Assembly: GCA_039187315.1 (NCBI GenBank)
Contig: JBCCZQ010000065.1
Span: forward strand, 1-17,252
Direction: 5' to 3'
Length of the DNA stretch: 17,252 bases
Origin: JANQQZ01 sp039187315
Lineage (GTDB): Bacteria; Planctomycetota; Phycisphaerae; Phycisphaerales; UBA1924
Shown: one piece after another, positions 1 to 5,927 of the stretch
Layout: each line of letters starts with the position of its first letter
Numbering within the stretch: position 1 is the stretch's first letter
Position numbers and translations under genes: made by a program
The notes under the pieces: model-generated
Seen by the model: only the letters and a program-made list of their open reading frames with translations
Database searches by the model: none
Told to the model about the DNA's origin: nothing

Positions 1-394
1 CGAGCAGCGGTGTCAGGCTTCGGCTGGGGTCGAGCGCATCCCAGAGCTCGAGCATCTCGTTGTGGGCTGCGGTGCTATCGCCCGCGGTGGTGTGGTCCGT
101 GATGCGCCGCAGCGTATCGATCTCGTCGACGAGGAGGGTGGTCAGGCGGACGGTGCGGTCTTCGGCGAGTCGGCGGGCCCGGCCGGCGGCCTGCTCGTCG
201 AGATCAAGCAGCTCGATGACCGCGATCTCGGGGCGGTTCTCGAGCCTGACGAAGCCCGCGGTCATCGACTCGTTCACCAGCGAACGTGTCTCGCCCGGCT
301 GCACCTCGGGTCCGGCAAGCGGGGCTTGATCTTGTGCGATCGTGCGGCCCACAAGCAGGGCGGCGGCCAGGGCGGTTCTCAAATAGGGTCGCAT
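1..394 (-). CDS. Secreted protein of unknown function, N-terminal part only
   Basis: Reading the minus strand from ATG at 394 gives 131 codons with no stop before the window edge, so the C-terminus is missing. The protein begins with a signal peptide: MRPYLR, a hydrophobic stretch ALAAALLVG, then a likely cleavage site at TIA/QD near residue 20. The mature part is charged and rich in Glu, Asp, Leu and Arg (for example ELLDLDEQAAGRARRLAEDR, about residues 66-85), consistent with a helical exported protein. No family was recognised. There is no Shine-Dalgarno before ATG, but TACACT lies exactly six bases upstream (401-406), which would fit a leaderless transcript. It is divergent from the small membrane gene at 520. 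The overlapping plus-strand reading frames are judged to be shadows because the minus frame has a signal peptide and favours G/C at third codon positions. Confidence 0.65.
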   Translation of the reverse strand, partial: MRPYLRTALAAALLVGRTIAQDQAPLAGPEVQPGETRSLVNESMTAGFVRLENRPEIAVIELLDLDEQAAGRARRLAEDRTVRLTTLLVDEIDTLRRITDHTTAGDSTAAHNEMLELWDALDPSRSLTPLL

Positions 395-400
395 GACACG

Positions 401-406
401 AGTGTA
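401..406 (-). promoter_or_regulatory. Possible -10 box (TACACT) of a leaderless transcript
   Basis: TACACT on the minus strand is followed by six bases and then the ATG at 394. This spacing would put the transcription start at or next to the start codon. No good -35 is visible 16-18 bases upstream. The same TANNNT-N6-ATG layout occurs before the genes starting at 3545 and 10018. Confidence 0.4.
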
Positions 407-519
407 CCGAGGGTGTCGAAAGCCCGGCATTCTCGTTCGATTTTTGTGAGGTTTAGCAGTGCGCGCGATCGGCCGATGGCTCTGCTGAGAGGCTGCTGGC
501 GCTGCGGACGAGGGACGGC

Positions 520-768
520 ATGAGCGTACTGAGCCAGATCAAGGACGGCCGGGAGGCCTGGGCGGAGTTCTTCGCCGGTGTCACGGGTGTCTTTGAGTCC
601 AACGAGTCGTCGTGGCCGTTGGTGGTCGCGGTCGTCGCGGTGGTGCTCGTGATGTGGCTGAACGTGTGCTTTGCGCGCTGGCTGGTGCGTCGGTTCTGGC
701 CCGATCGAAGCGGGGTGTCGCCGCGCGGGGGCCGGAGGCGGTACCGTCGGACTCGATCGGCCGGGTGA
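520..768 (+). CDS. Small single-span membrane protein, unknown function
   Basis: An 82-residue protein. Residues 1-30 are soluble-looking (MSVLSQIKDGREAW...). Residues 31-56 are a strong hydrophobic segment (SSWPLVVAVVAVVLVMWLN), and the tail is short and Arg-rich (RRFWPDRSG, then GGRRRYRRTRS). By the positive-inside rule the C-terminus should be cytoplasmic. A GAGGGA Shine-Dalgarno sits about six bases before the ATG and supports the start. The stop is 55 bases before the DMT transporter gene, so the two could be cotranscribed. The family was not recognised; the call as a real gene rests on the ribosome binding site, the membrane segment and the position. Confidence 0.55.
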   Translation: MSVLSQIKDGREAWAEFFAGVTGVFESNESSWPLVVAVVAVVLVMWLNVCFARWLVRRFWPDRSGVSPRGGRRRYRRTRSAG

Positions 769-823
769 TCCGGCGTGGCGATTCGGTCCGTCGAGAGGCC
801 TTGTTGCGGACATCGGAGACGAG

Positions 824-1336
824 ATGAGCGCGATGCACTGGGTGCTTGTGGCGTGCGCGGTGGTGACCGGGATGGTGATCCCGTTGCAGCCGGGCATCAA
901 CGCGGAACTGGGAAGGCACGCCGGCAGCCCGTATGTCGCTGGCTTCGTCAGCTTCTTGGGCGGTACGCTGGTCCTTGCGTGCGCGATGGTGATCGTGCGC
1001 CAGCCCGACGCGGTCTCGGTGCGCTCGTGGGTCGGGGCCGCGCCGTGGTGGGCGTACCTCGGCGGCGTGATCGGCGCGACGTTCGTGACGGTGTCGCTGG
1101 TGCTGGCGCCGCGGCTGGGCGCAGCGACACTCGTGGCTGGGATCGTGACCGGGCAGCTCATCGGTTCGATCGTGATCGACCACTACGGATGGGTCGGTTT
1201 CGCGAAGCAGCCCGTGACCTGGCCGCGTGCGCTCGGCGTCGCGCTGCTGATCACCGGGGTGCTGGTGATGCAATTGGGGCGCGGAGAGGCATCTAGCTCG
1301 AAACATCGTCACAATACGGTAGTAGTAGATGACTGA
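824..1336 (+). CDS. DMT-superfamily small transporter, YdcZ/DUF606 type
   Basis: A 170-residue integral membrane protein with about five hydrophobic helices. Features typical of the YdcZ/DUF606 branch of the drug/metabolite transporter superfamily are an N-terminal helix followed by VIPLQPGINAELGRHAGSP, then SFLGGTLVLACAMVI, a PWWAYLGGVIGATFVTVSLV segment and a final helix with GVALLITGVLVMQLG. The domain is about 140-150 residues, so this is a complete single-domain unit; members are thought to act as dimers or fused pairs. The substrate cannot be told. I chose ATG at 824, which has GGAG upstream and starts directly before the first helix; an upstream in-frame start at 671 would add an unrelated, non-membrane leader. 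After the last helix is a polar tail of about 20 residues (SSSKHRHNTVVVDD) not normal for the family. The gene converges on the zinc-ribbon gene with a 21-base gap. Confidence 0.82.
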   Translation: MSAMHWVLVACAVVTGMVIPLQPGINAELGRHAGSPYVAGFVSFLGGTLVLACAMVIVRQPDAVSVRSWVGAAPWWAYLGGVIGATFVTVSLVLAPRLGAATLVAGIVTGQLIGSIVIDHYGWVGFAKQPVTWPRALGVALLITGVLVMQLGRGEASSSKHRHNTVVVDD

Positions 1337-1357
1337 GCCCGGAGTCGAATGCTCCGA

Positions 1358-1759
1358 TTAGTGCGGCTGAGTATGGAACAGGTCAACGTTGCCATTAGGT
1401 AGCTTGCCCTTACATTTCCAGCAGGCCGGTGGCGTTACCCCGTGGAATCCTTGAGGAATCGGGGCCTTGCAATGCGGGCACGTTGTCGCAGTTCTGGTTT
1501 CGTCAGAGCCGCACTCTGGGCAGTAGACCTTACCACCACCATCGGTCATGGCTTCGAGTTCTCGGATAGACACCGAGAATTCATGTGGCTCGGCATTGTG
1601 CAGGCAGATAAACAGCGCATCTCTATCCGCATCGTCGGTGCGTGAGAAGTGCAAGAGAAGCATCAGAGCCGCTGCAACGATCATCAGAGCGGCGACAGAG
1701 AGTTTCAGCGTGTCGGATTTAATTGCGAGCTTGCCTCTACCAGTCGAGACAGAATCCAT
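1358..1759 (-). CDS. Membrane-anchored zinc-ribbon protein linked to the prepilin-like gene
   Basis: A 133-residue protein: a short cytoplasmic N-terminus, one transmembrane helix at about 19-38 (LKLSVAALMIVAAALMLLLH), then a Cys-rich domain. Cysteines lie at 52, at 80 and 83 (CPEC), at 94 and 97 (CPHC) and at 113 and 116 (CWKC), so at least one and possibly two zinc-ribbon or rubredoxin-like sites are likely. The segment before CPEC (HNAEPHEFSVSIRELEAM) resembles a degenerate first ribbon half. The start at 1759 was chosen because it is 20 bases after the prepilin stop. An in-frame ATG at 1864 would overlap the prepilin gene by 85 bases. Only a weak AAAG precedes 1759. The gene is almost certainly cotranscribed with the prepilin-like gene. 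Its function is unknown; a role in prepilin handling is only an inference from neighbourhood. Confidence 0.7.
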   Translation of the reverse strand: MDSVSTGRGKLAIKSDTLKLSVAALMIVAAALMLLLHFSRTDDADRDALFICLHNAEPHEFSVSIRELEAMTDGGGKVYCPECGSDETRTATTCPHCKAPIPQGFHGVTPPACWKCKGKLPNGNVDLFHTQPH

Positions 1760-1779
1760 CTTTGCGTCAATTGCCGAAA

Positions 1780-2808
1780 TCAGGGGAATGGATTCGGTGT
1801 TGGTGGATCCGTCGGGTCGGATTCCAGAGCGGCTTCTGTTTCTGGAAGGCCGGTATTGTTCCATCTTCGTATACGCGCTTCCGCGCTTGGATCACCCGCA
1901 AAGAACTGGTCGGCGGTCGCAGTGCTTCCCAGTTCATCGTCGGTGTTGAGCACATAGTCCTCGACCCTTAGCGCTTCCGAGTGCCCATCAACGAAGCCAA
2001 AATTCGCCTTGTCCGTGCCGTACGCGCCGGGCCAGAAGTCGGACTTGCCATCGCGAGGGGAGATCCACGGGTCGTCTCGGAGATTCACGAATGAGTCTGC
2101 GACTGCAATCATGTTCGTCGGATCTTGAATGTTGCTCAGCAGGCGTCCCTGCTGCGCCCGGGCCTCGGCAGCAAAGTTGCTATCAAAAGCCCGCTGGGGC
2201 CAAGCATGTTCCCCGAGACCAAGGTTCCGACCATCGGGATACCTGTTATCTGTTCGGGCGCCGACGACTCGTGCTACACCACTTTCGTTGTAGCCGATAC
2301 TGAACTGAGTCATGGCCTCAGTCTCTTTGTCGAGGATCTGGGTGACCCCTCCGACGATCGGAATCTCGTTTTCGACATAGCCGAATTCGAGGGGACGGTT
2401 CGTGTTGAGCGGATCAATAGCAAACTGGCTCGATTCGTCCTGATTAAACTCCCACAAGACGTCAAAGTCTCGGCCGGCTGCTGGGTTGATTACAGCCTCC
2501 ATGAAACCGGAGTCGATGCCGCCGAGTGCGTCGCGGATCTGTGTCGGCCAAGTGAAGGCCCAGCCGCTATTCGCGGTTGGGCTCGAGCCTACGCTGAATG
2601 CCGTGTGGCCGGCCGGCAGCCTGTCGTCACGATCCACTGCGTGGACGTTAATACCCTGAACAATAGTGCGGATATTGGATGCGCCCAGGAGCTTCTGCGC
2701 CCGGATGCGGGCCGAGCCGAGGGCCGGAAGCAGGATGCCGATCAGAAGTGCGATGATGGCTATGACAACAAGGAGCTCGATGAGCGTAAAGGCCCGTTTC
2801 CTGGTCAT
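1780..2808 (-). CDS. Prepilin-like (type II pseudopilin-type) protein with H-X9-DG-like tag
   Basis: A 342-residue protein with a canonical class III signal: MTRKRA, then FTLIELLVVIAIIALLIGIL. Cleavage by prepilin peptidase is expected between Ala6 and Phe7, with the conserved Glu at mature position 5. The hydrophobic helix is followed by PALGSARIRAQKL and a long extracytoplasmic domain. Near the C-terminus is KANFGFVDGHSEALRVEDY, which matches the DG-H region of the H-X9-DG proteins that are greatly expanded in Planctomycetota. It ends with a Pro-rich tail. These proteins are annotated as type II secretion G-like or DUF1559-type; their role is not settled. The start at 2808 is fixed by the signal motif. 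It is first in a two-gene unit with the zinc-ribbon gene. A plausible promoter and an inverted repeat lie upstream (2861-2903). Confidence 0.85.
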   Translation of the reverse strand: MTRKRAFTLIELLVVIAIIALLIGILLPALGSARIRAQKLLGASNIRTIVQGINVHAVDRDDRLPAGHTAFSVGSSPTANSGWAFTWPTQIRDALGGIDSGFMEAVINPAAGRDFDVLWEFNQDESSQFAIDPLNTNRPLEFGYVENEIPIVGGVTQILDKETEAMTQFSIGYNESGVARVVGARTDNRYPDGRNLGLGEHAWPQRAFDSNFAAEARAQQGRLLSNIQDPTNMIAVADSFVNLRDDPWISPRDGKSDFWPGAYGTDKANFGFVDGHSEALRVEDYVLNTDDELGSTATADQFFAGDPSAEARIRRWNNTGLPETEAALESDPTDPPTPNPFP

Positions 2809-2860
2809 GTTTGCTATCTCGTGCAGAGAGTTGGAATCAACTCAGGGGTGAGCAGTGTGC

Positions 2861-2891
2861 CTGTCGGAGAGGATTGTATACAGACCGACAG
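2861..2891. repeat. Inverted repeat overlapping the prepilin promoter -10
   Basis: Perfect 7-base arms CTGTCGG (2861-2867) and CCGACAG (2885-2891) are separated by 17 bases. The proposed minus-strand -10 box (2875-2880) sits between the arms, so the repeat could be an operator for a dimeric regulator. It could also be a chance pair. The 314-base gap 2809-3122 holds this repeat, the promoter below and the trxA leader; no further gene was seen in it. Confidence 0.35.
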
Positions 2892-2903
2892 AGCTATCGG
2901 CAA
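2875..2903 (-). promoter_or_regulatory. Candidate sigma-70-type promoter for the prepilin/zinc-ribbon pair
   Basis: On the minus strand TTGCCG (2898-2903) is followed after exactly 17 bases by TATACA (2875-2880). Each box matches four of six consensus positions. The start of transcription would fall near 2868, giving a leader of about 60 bases before ATG 2808. Confidence 0.4.
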
Positions 2904-3065
2904 AGCGTACAATAGATCTCCGTGCAAGTATTCCGACGAGTTGCAATCAGCGGGCGGATTTTGCGGGGAATATGCTCTTAGGCTTGACTGTTTGGTCAAA
3001 AAGTCGGCATTGCCTGACTCGGCCACGGATCGCAGCCTGATAAGCGATCTTTTGGTAGGTTTTGA

Positions 3066-3085
3066 TACGGCTATGCTTCGCCGTA
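3066..3085 (+). other. Short hairpin in the trxA leader
   Basis: TACGGC (3066-3071) pairs perfectly with GCCGTA (3080-3085) across an eight-base loop, about 38 bases before the trxA start. No T-run follows, so it is not a terminator. It may stabilise the leader or be part of a regulatory site. Confidence 0.3.
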
Positions 3086-3122
3086 CATGGCGGAGCGTAC
3101 CGACACGGAAGGGAACGGAACG

Positions 3123-3452
3123 ATGGGCGCAAACACGATGCACGTGACCGACGAGACTTTTGAGAGCGAGGTTCTCTCGAGCGATGTGCCGGTGCTGGTG
3201 GATTTCTGGGCGGAGTGGTGCGGGCCCTGCAAGGCGCTCGGCCCAACGATCGACGAGATCGCGGATGACTTCGCCGGCCGGGCGAAGGTGGCGAAGGTCG
3301 ATATCGACAAGGCCCAGGAGCTGGCGATGAAGTACAGGATCCAGTCGATTCCGACCGTCGCGATCTTCAAGGGTGGCGAGGTGATCGACATGCGCGTCGG
3401 TCTGTCGAGCAAGGAAGACCTGAGCGATCGCTTGGAGAAGGCCGTGGGCTGA
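3123..3452 (+). CDS. trxA: Thioredoxin
   Basis: A 109-residue single-domain thioredoxin, the normal length for bacterial TrxA. It has the active site WAEWCGPCK with redox cysteines 33 and 36, the buried Asp27 in LVDFWAEW, the cis-proline loop SIPTVAIF with Pro77, and the C-terminal helix SKEDLSDRLEKAV. It reduces protein disulfides in the cytoplasm (for example in ribonucleotide reductase and peroxiredoxins) and is itself recharged by thioredoxin reductase, which is not in this window. I chose ATG 3123 because GGAAGGGAA lies just upstream and the thioredoxin fold begins soon after. An in-frame ATG at 3087 would add 12 charged residues and has no ribosome binding site. A strong terminator follows at 3485-3518, so the gene is monocistronic. 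Confidence 0.96.
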   Translation: MGANTMHVTDETFESEVLSSDVPVLVDFWAEWCGPCKALGPTIDEIADDFAGRAKVAKVDIDKAQELAMKYRIQSIPTVAIFKGGEVIDMRVGLSSKEDLSDRLEKAVG

Positions 3453-3484
3453 GGCTCTCAGGCCGGTGACGCTTCTGAAGATCG

Positions 3485-3518
3485 ATCGGCGGCGTTCCGT
3501 TGGTACGCCGCCGATTTT
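3485..3518 (+). terminator. Rho-independent terminator after trxA
   Basis: A perfect 11-base stem ATCGGCGGCGT / ACGCCGCCGAT (3485-3495 and 3505-3515) encloses a nine-base loop and runs into TTTT. It lies 33 bases after the trxA stop. Confidence 0.9.
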
Positions 3519-3532
3519 ATGCGCAGCCGTGA

Positions 3533-3538
3533 TAGGCT
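3533..3538 (+). promoter_or_regulatory. Possible -10 box (TAGGCT) of a leaderless transcript
   Basis: TAGGCT is followed by six bases and then ATG 3545. No Shine-Dalgarno is present before this start. The box lies just past the trxA terminator, so the next gene needs its own promoter. No -35 match is visible; that position falls inside the terminator. Confidence 0.45.
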
Positions 3539-3544
3539 GCGCCG

Positions 3545-4477
3545 ATGTTCGCGTGGGGCTTCATGGGCTTGTTTGTGTGCAGCGGGATCGTGCCCGCTCT
3601 GGCGGTTGTCGTGCTGAGCGTTTCTGCGCTGGTGCGGAGCCTGGGCTCGGGCAAGGTCAGGGCGCCAAGCTGTGGTTGGTGCGGCTACGAGGTCACGGAT
3701 GTGCCGGGCCTTGCATGCCCGGAGTGCGGGCGTGACTTCCGGACGGTCGGCATCGTCACGCGTTCGATCGTGGGGGCGCACCGCGGCTCGATGCTGCAGG
3801 CGCAGCTTGCGTGGCTGATCCTGATGGGTCTGGTCGGTTTCATCGTGTGGTACGCCTGGGTGATGCTGACGGTGTTTTCGGCTGGCTGGGGCGGGGCGGC
3901 TTGGAACCAGCCGGTAGCGGTGGTCGGGACGATCACGCCGCCGACGAGTGTGACGCATAGCGATATAGAAGTAGACGTGACCTCGCCAGGATTGAGCCAG
4001 CCGACGACGCTGGTGCTGATCGCATCGGATGGTGATGGCGAGGTGCATGAACTGACACTGACCGGGGATTACGACCCGGTGTCGTCGGTGCTGGTTTCGG
4101 GCGGCGTCGAGGTGTCGAGCCGCGCGACGGTGACGACGACGGCTGCGCTGACGGAGTGGTTCGATGCGGTGGGCATCGACGACACGACCGACCCCCAAGG
4201 TGCATCGCGGTCGGACCTGACGTCCTTCGCCACGACGGGGCTGCAGTCGCCTGCTATGTCGGACCAGTCATATTCGATGGGGTCATCGTCGCTCACGGCA
4301 ACATCGGCGATGGGCACATGGTCAGCGCAGCCCGGCGGTGCGGCTGGGTTCGGCACCGGAGCGACGGGGGTGACGGCGTGGCTCGGGCCGGTGCTCATGC
4401 TGTCCCTGGTTGGGGTGTGGATCGTGGGCGTGGTGCTGATCGTCCGGCGTCGGCGTTCGCTGCTTCGCCTTGTGTAG
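3545..4477 (+). CDS. Membrane protein with cytoplasmic-type zinc ribbon, unknown function
   Basis: A 310-residue protein with three likely transmembrane segments: about 5-29, 86-110 and 277-300. Between the first two is a zinc ribbon with Cys43, Cys46, Cys58 and Cys61 (CGWCGYEV...ACPECGRDF). The CGY...CPECG form recurs in many uncharacterised membrane proteins of Phycisphaerae and other planctomycetes. Residues 111-276 form a large domain rich in Thr, Ser, Val and Gly, with a low-complexity Ser/Thr/Gly/Ala stretch before the last helix. The tail RRRRSLLRLV suggests a cytoplasmic C-terminus. The start at 3545 coincides with the beginning of the first helix and lacks a Shine-Dalgarno. No enzymatic motif was recognised. 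It lies between two terminators and so is probably transcribed alone. Confidence 0.78.
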   Translation: MFAWGFMGLFVCSGIVPALAVVVLSVSALVRSLGSGKVRAPSCGWCGYEVTDVPGLACPECGRDFRTVGIVTRSIVGAHRGSMLQAQLAWLILMGLVGFIVWYAWVMLTVFSAGWGGAAWNQPVAVVGTITPPTSVTHSDIEVDVTSPGLSQPTTLVLIASDGDGEVHELTLTGDYDPVSSVLVSGGVEVSSRATVTTTAALTEWFDAVGIDDTTDPQGASRSDLTSFATTGLQSPAMSDQSYSMGSSSLTATSAMGTWSAQPGGAAGFGTGATGVTAWLGPVLMLSLVGVWIVGVVLIVRRRRSLLRLV

Positions 4478-4496
4478 CGGGGTTCGCTTGGCGCAC

Positions 4497-4541
4497 AAAA
4501 AGAAGGCGTGACTCGGGCGTCCTTGCCGTCGTCACGCCTTC
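4497..4541 (-). terminator. Rho-independent terminator for mraZ
   Basis: GAAGGCGTGAC and GTCACGCCTTC form a perfect 11-base stem (4502-4512 and 4531-4541) with an 18-base loop. On the minus strand it is followed by TTTTT (4497-4501), so it terminates leftward transcription from mraZ, whose stop is about 190 bases away. The stretch 4542-4730 between them holds no gene that I can see. Confidence 0.85.
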
Positions 4542-4730
4542 GCTGGGCATCCGGCCGCGTCCGTGCGTTGGTTGCCTCGTTCGTTGGTTGGTAGCGGCTG
4601 CGTCCGTGCGGCCGATTGCGTTGCTTTGACGTGGTGGTCGCCGCTTCCTTGCGGGGCCGGTCTGTGTATCAGGCTTCGACCCGGGCGAAACGTGCGGGGT
4701 CGGTCCCGTGCGGTCGCCGGAGCCTGGGGT

Positions 4731-5183
4731 TCACTGGGACGAAGTCCTGGCGATCAGGGTGGGCAGTTCGTTGAATCGCTTCTGCTCGTCGTCCAGCCAC
4801 CTGGTCCGGTCGCGGATCTCGAGCATCGAGCCCGCGCCGATGACGACGACTTCCGAGCCAATCGCGGCCAGGTCGAGGTGCTTCTGCGGGACGCGGATCC
4901 GGCCGGCCGAGTCGGGCTCGATCCTCTCGGCGCTGGCGAAGATCGATCGCCTGAGCGCGGCCTGGTCCTCGGAGAGTGTCAGCGAGTCTGTCCATGCGCT
5001 GGCGAGCTCCTGAAAAGTGGCTTCGGTGTAGATCCGGATGGAGCCGTCGGGCCACGGAAGGGTGATCCAGGCCGGGCTGTCGTTGGCGTTGTCGTGGTCT
5101 TTGCGTTGTGACCGATAGCGGCTAGGGATAGACAGCCGGCCCTTGGCGTCGATGTTGAGTTCGGTTGAGCCGGTGAAGAACAT
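4731..5183 (-). CDS. mraZ: Transcriptional regulator MraZ
   Basis: A 150-residue protein with the two swapped-hairpin AbrB-like (MraZ) repeats, each carrying the D-x-x-G-R signature: NIDAKGRLSIPSRYR near the N-terminus and EPDSAGRIRVPQKHL near residue 90. Length matches the family (about 145-155). I chose ATG 5183 because MraZ proteins begin with MF-x-G directly before the first repeat. The longer in-frame start at 5255 would add 24 non-conserved residues and cover the putative operator. An AAGGAA lies upstream but rather far from ATG. In most bacteria MraZ heads the division and cell wall cluster (rsmH, ftsL, ftsI, mur genes) and represses it by binding repeated GTGGG boxes. Here nothing follows it before a terminator, so it is isolated. 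Confidence 0.93.
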   Translation of the reverse strand: MFFTGSTELNIDAKGRLSIPSRYRSQRKDHDNANDSPAWITLPWPDGSIRIYTEATFQELASAWTDSLTLSEDQAALRRSIFASAERIEPDSAGRIRVPQKHLDLAAIGSEVVVIGAGSMLEIRDRTRWLDDEQKRFNELPTLIARTSSQ

Positions 5184-5238
5184 GGGGCCTGTGTCCGGTT
5201 CCTTGGCACGCAGCAACTGGGCATGCGCGGGATACTGG

Positions 5239-5253
5239 CACACTTCGACCCAC
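5239..5253 (-). promoter_or_regulatory. mraZ: Possible degenerate MraZ box upstream of mraZ
   Basis: On the minus strand GTGGG (5249-5253) is followed after five bases by GTGTG (5239-5243). The 10-base period matches the direct repeats bound by MraZ in other bacteria, but only one unit is perfect and the usual three or four units are not present. It lies 56-70 bases before the chosen start. Confidence 0.3.
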
Positions 5254-5334
5254 ATCGCAACTCAATGTGGTCGAAAAAGAGGTTTTGTGGATGACTTTCT
5301 CGCGCAGGTGATGCGCAATGCCTGTATCCGGACG

Positions 5335-5343
5335 TGGTATATT
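5335..5343 (+). promoter_or_regulatory. Extended -10 promoter for the upstream ORF / flavin-reductase gene
   Basis: TGG-TATATT fits the extended -10 form TGN-TATAAT with five of six hexamer bases. No good -35 is seen, as is common for extended -10 promoters. The start would be near 5350, leaving about a 105-base leader before ATG 5457 that contains the short ORF at 5382. The site lies in the divergent gap between this gene and mraZ. Confidence 0.5.
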
Positions 5344-5381
5344 GGATTTTGTTTGGTTTCTTGAGGAGAGAGTCCACGCCG

Positions 5382-5453
5382 ATGTGTGGATTTGGGGTAG
5401 GTTGTGCGCAGGCGTTGGTCCTGGTGCAGTTTCGTCGCTGGTTTCGGAGTTGA
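5382..5453 (+). CDS. Putative 23-codon upstream ORF (leader peptide)
   Basis: ATG 5382 opens a 23-codon frame beginning MCGFGVGC and ending QFRRWFRS, with TGA at 5451-5453, three bases before the ATG of the flavin-reductase-like gene. A strong purine-rich GAGGAGAG (5363-5370) lies upstream, though the spacing of 11 bases is rather long. Its stop lies just past the GGAG ribosome binding site (5446-5449) of the next gene, so ribosomes finishing here would sit over that site, an arrangement typical of translational coupling. It is too short for conservation or composition to decide from one sequence. It could also be a chance frame in the leader. Confidence 0.35.
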   Translation: MCGFGVGCAQALVLVQFRRWFRS

Positions 5454-5456
5454 GCG

Positions 5457-5912
5457 ATGTCGGTGCAGTCGGGGGTGGATCAGGTTGCAGCGGTGCTCGA
5501 GCGAGTGCCGTGGACGCTCTGGGTGATGACCTCGTCGCACGACGGTCAGCGTGCGGGCTCGCTGGTTCGTTGGGTGCAGCGGTGCTCGGACGAGCCGGTG
5601 CTGATGAGCGTGTCGATGAAGAAGTGCCACTCGCTGGAGCCGCTGATCCGCGACAGTCGTGGGTTTGCGCTGAACCTGGTCAGCGAGACGGATCGGCTTC
5701 TGCACCGGACGTTCGACGGCCATCGCGCGCCCGATGAGGTGTCCGATGTGTTCGATTCGCTCGCGGTGGATACATGGCGCACGGGTTCGCCGGTGCTCCG
5801 CCGGGCGTTGGCGGCGTTGGACTGCGAGGTCGTTCGGCACCTGGATCTCGAGTCGGACTGCGAGCTTTTCATCGGGCAGGTAGTCGAGGCGCGTGTGCTC
5901 AACGTCGAGTAG
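5457..5912 (+). CDS. Flavin reductase-like (FMN-binding split barrel) domain protein
   Basis: A 151-residue protein. The order of motifs is that of the flavin-reductase-like domain: an opening VPWTLWVMTSSHDGQRAGSL strand pair, WVQRCSDEPVLMSVSM, then KKCHSLEPLIRDSRGFALNL, and a final strand pair ELFIGQVVEARVLN. In this family (NtaB/DIM6/HpaC-like) the split barrel binds FMN or FAD, and members reduce free flavin with NAD(P)H for a partner oxygenase or act as stand-alone flavoproteins. No oxygenase partner is nearby, so the substrate and partner are unknown. ATG 5457 has GGAG seven bases upstream. It converges on the glycosyltransferase gene with a 15-base gap and is preceded by a possible leader ORF. 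Confidence 0.85.
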   Translation: MSVQSGVDQVAAVLERVPWTLWVMTSSHDGQRAGSLVRWVQRCSDEPVLMSVSMKKCHSLEPLIRDSRGFALNLVSETDRLLHRTFDGHRAPDEVSDVFDSLAVDTWRTGSPVLRRALAALDCEVVRHLDLESDCELFIGQVVEARVLNVE

Positions 5913-5927
5913 GTTGGTCTCGGTGGC

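Noticed and set aside
379..1161. 260-codon minus-strand open frame (and a second one at 581-1312)
   Set aside because: Their composition is Pro/His/Arg/Thr-rich shadow of the small membrane protein and the YdcZ-type transporter, both of which have ribosome binding sites and clean membrane helices.
1340..1356. Hairpin CGGAG-N7-CTCCG between convergent genes
   Set aside because: The stem is only five bases and no T-run follows on either strand, so it is not a credible terminator.
2125..3147. 340-codon plus-strand open frame
   Set aside because: It is antisense to the prepilin-like gene, whose class III signal peptide is decisive. The plus frame has no recognisable domain and runs into the trxA start region.
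4557..4610. Direct repeats GCGTCCGTGCG (4557 and 4600) and GTTGGTTG (4567 and 4583)
   Set aside because: Two short copies in a GC-rich spacer, without regular spacing or association with a gene; too little to call a repeat array.
5184..5255. Longer MraZ starting at ATG 5255
   Set aside because: The 24 added residues do not resemble any MraZ N-terminus, there is no ribosome binding site at 5255, and it would place the possible MraZ box inside the coding region.
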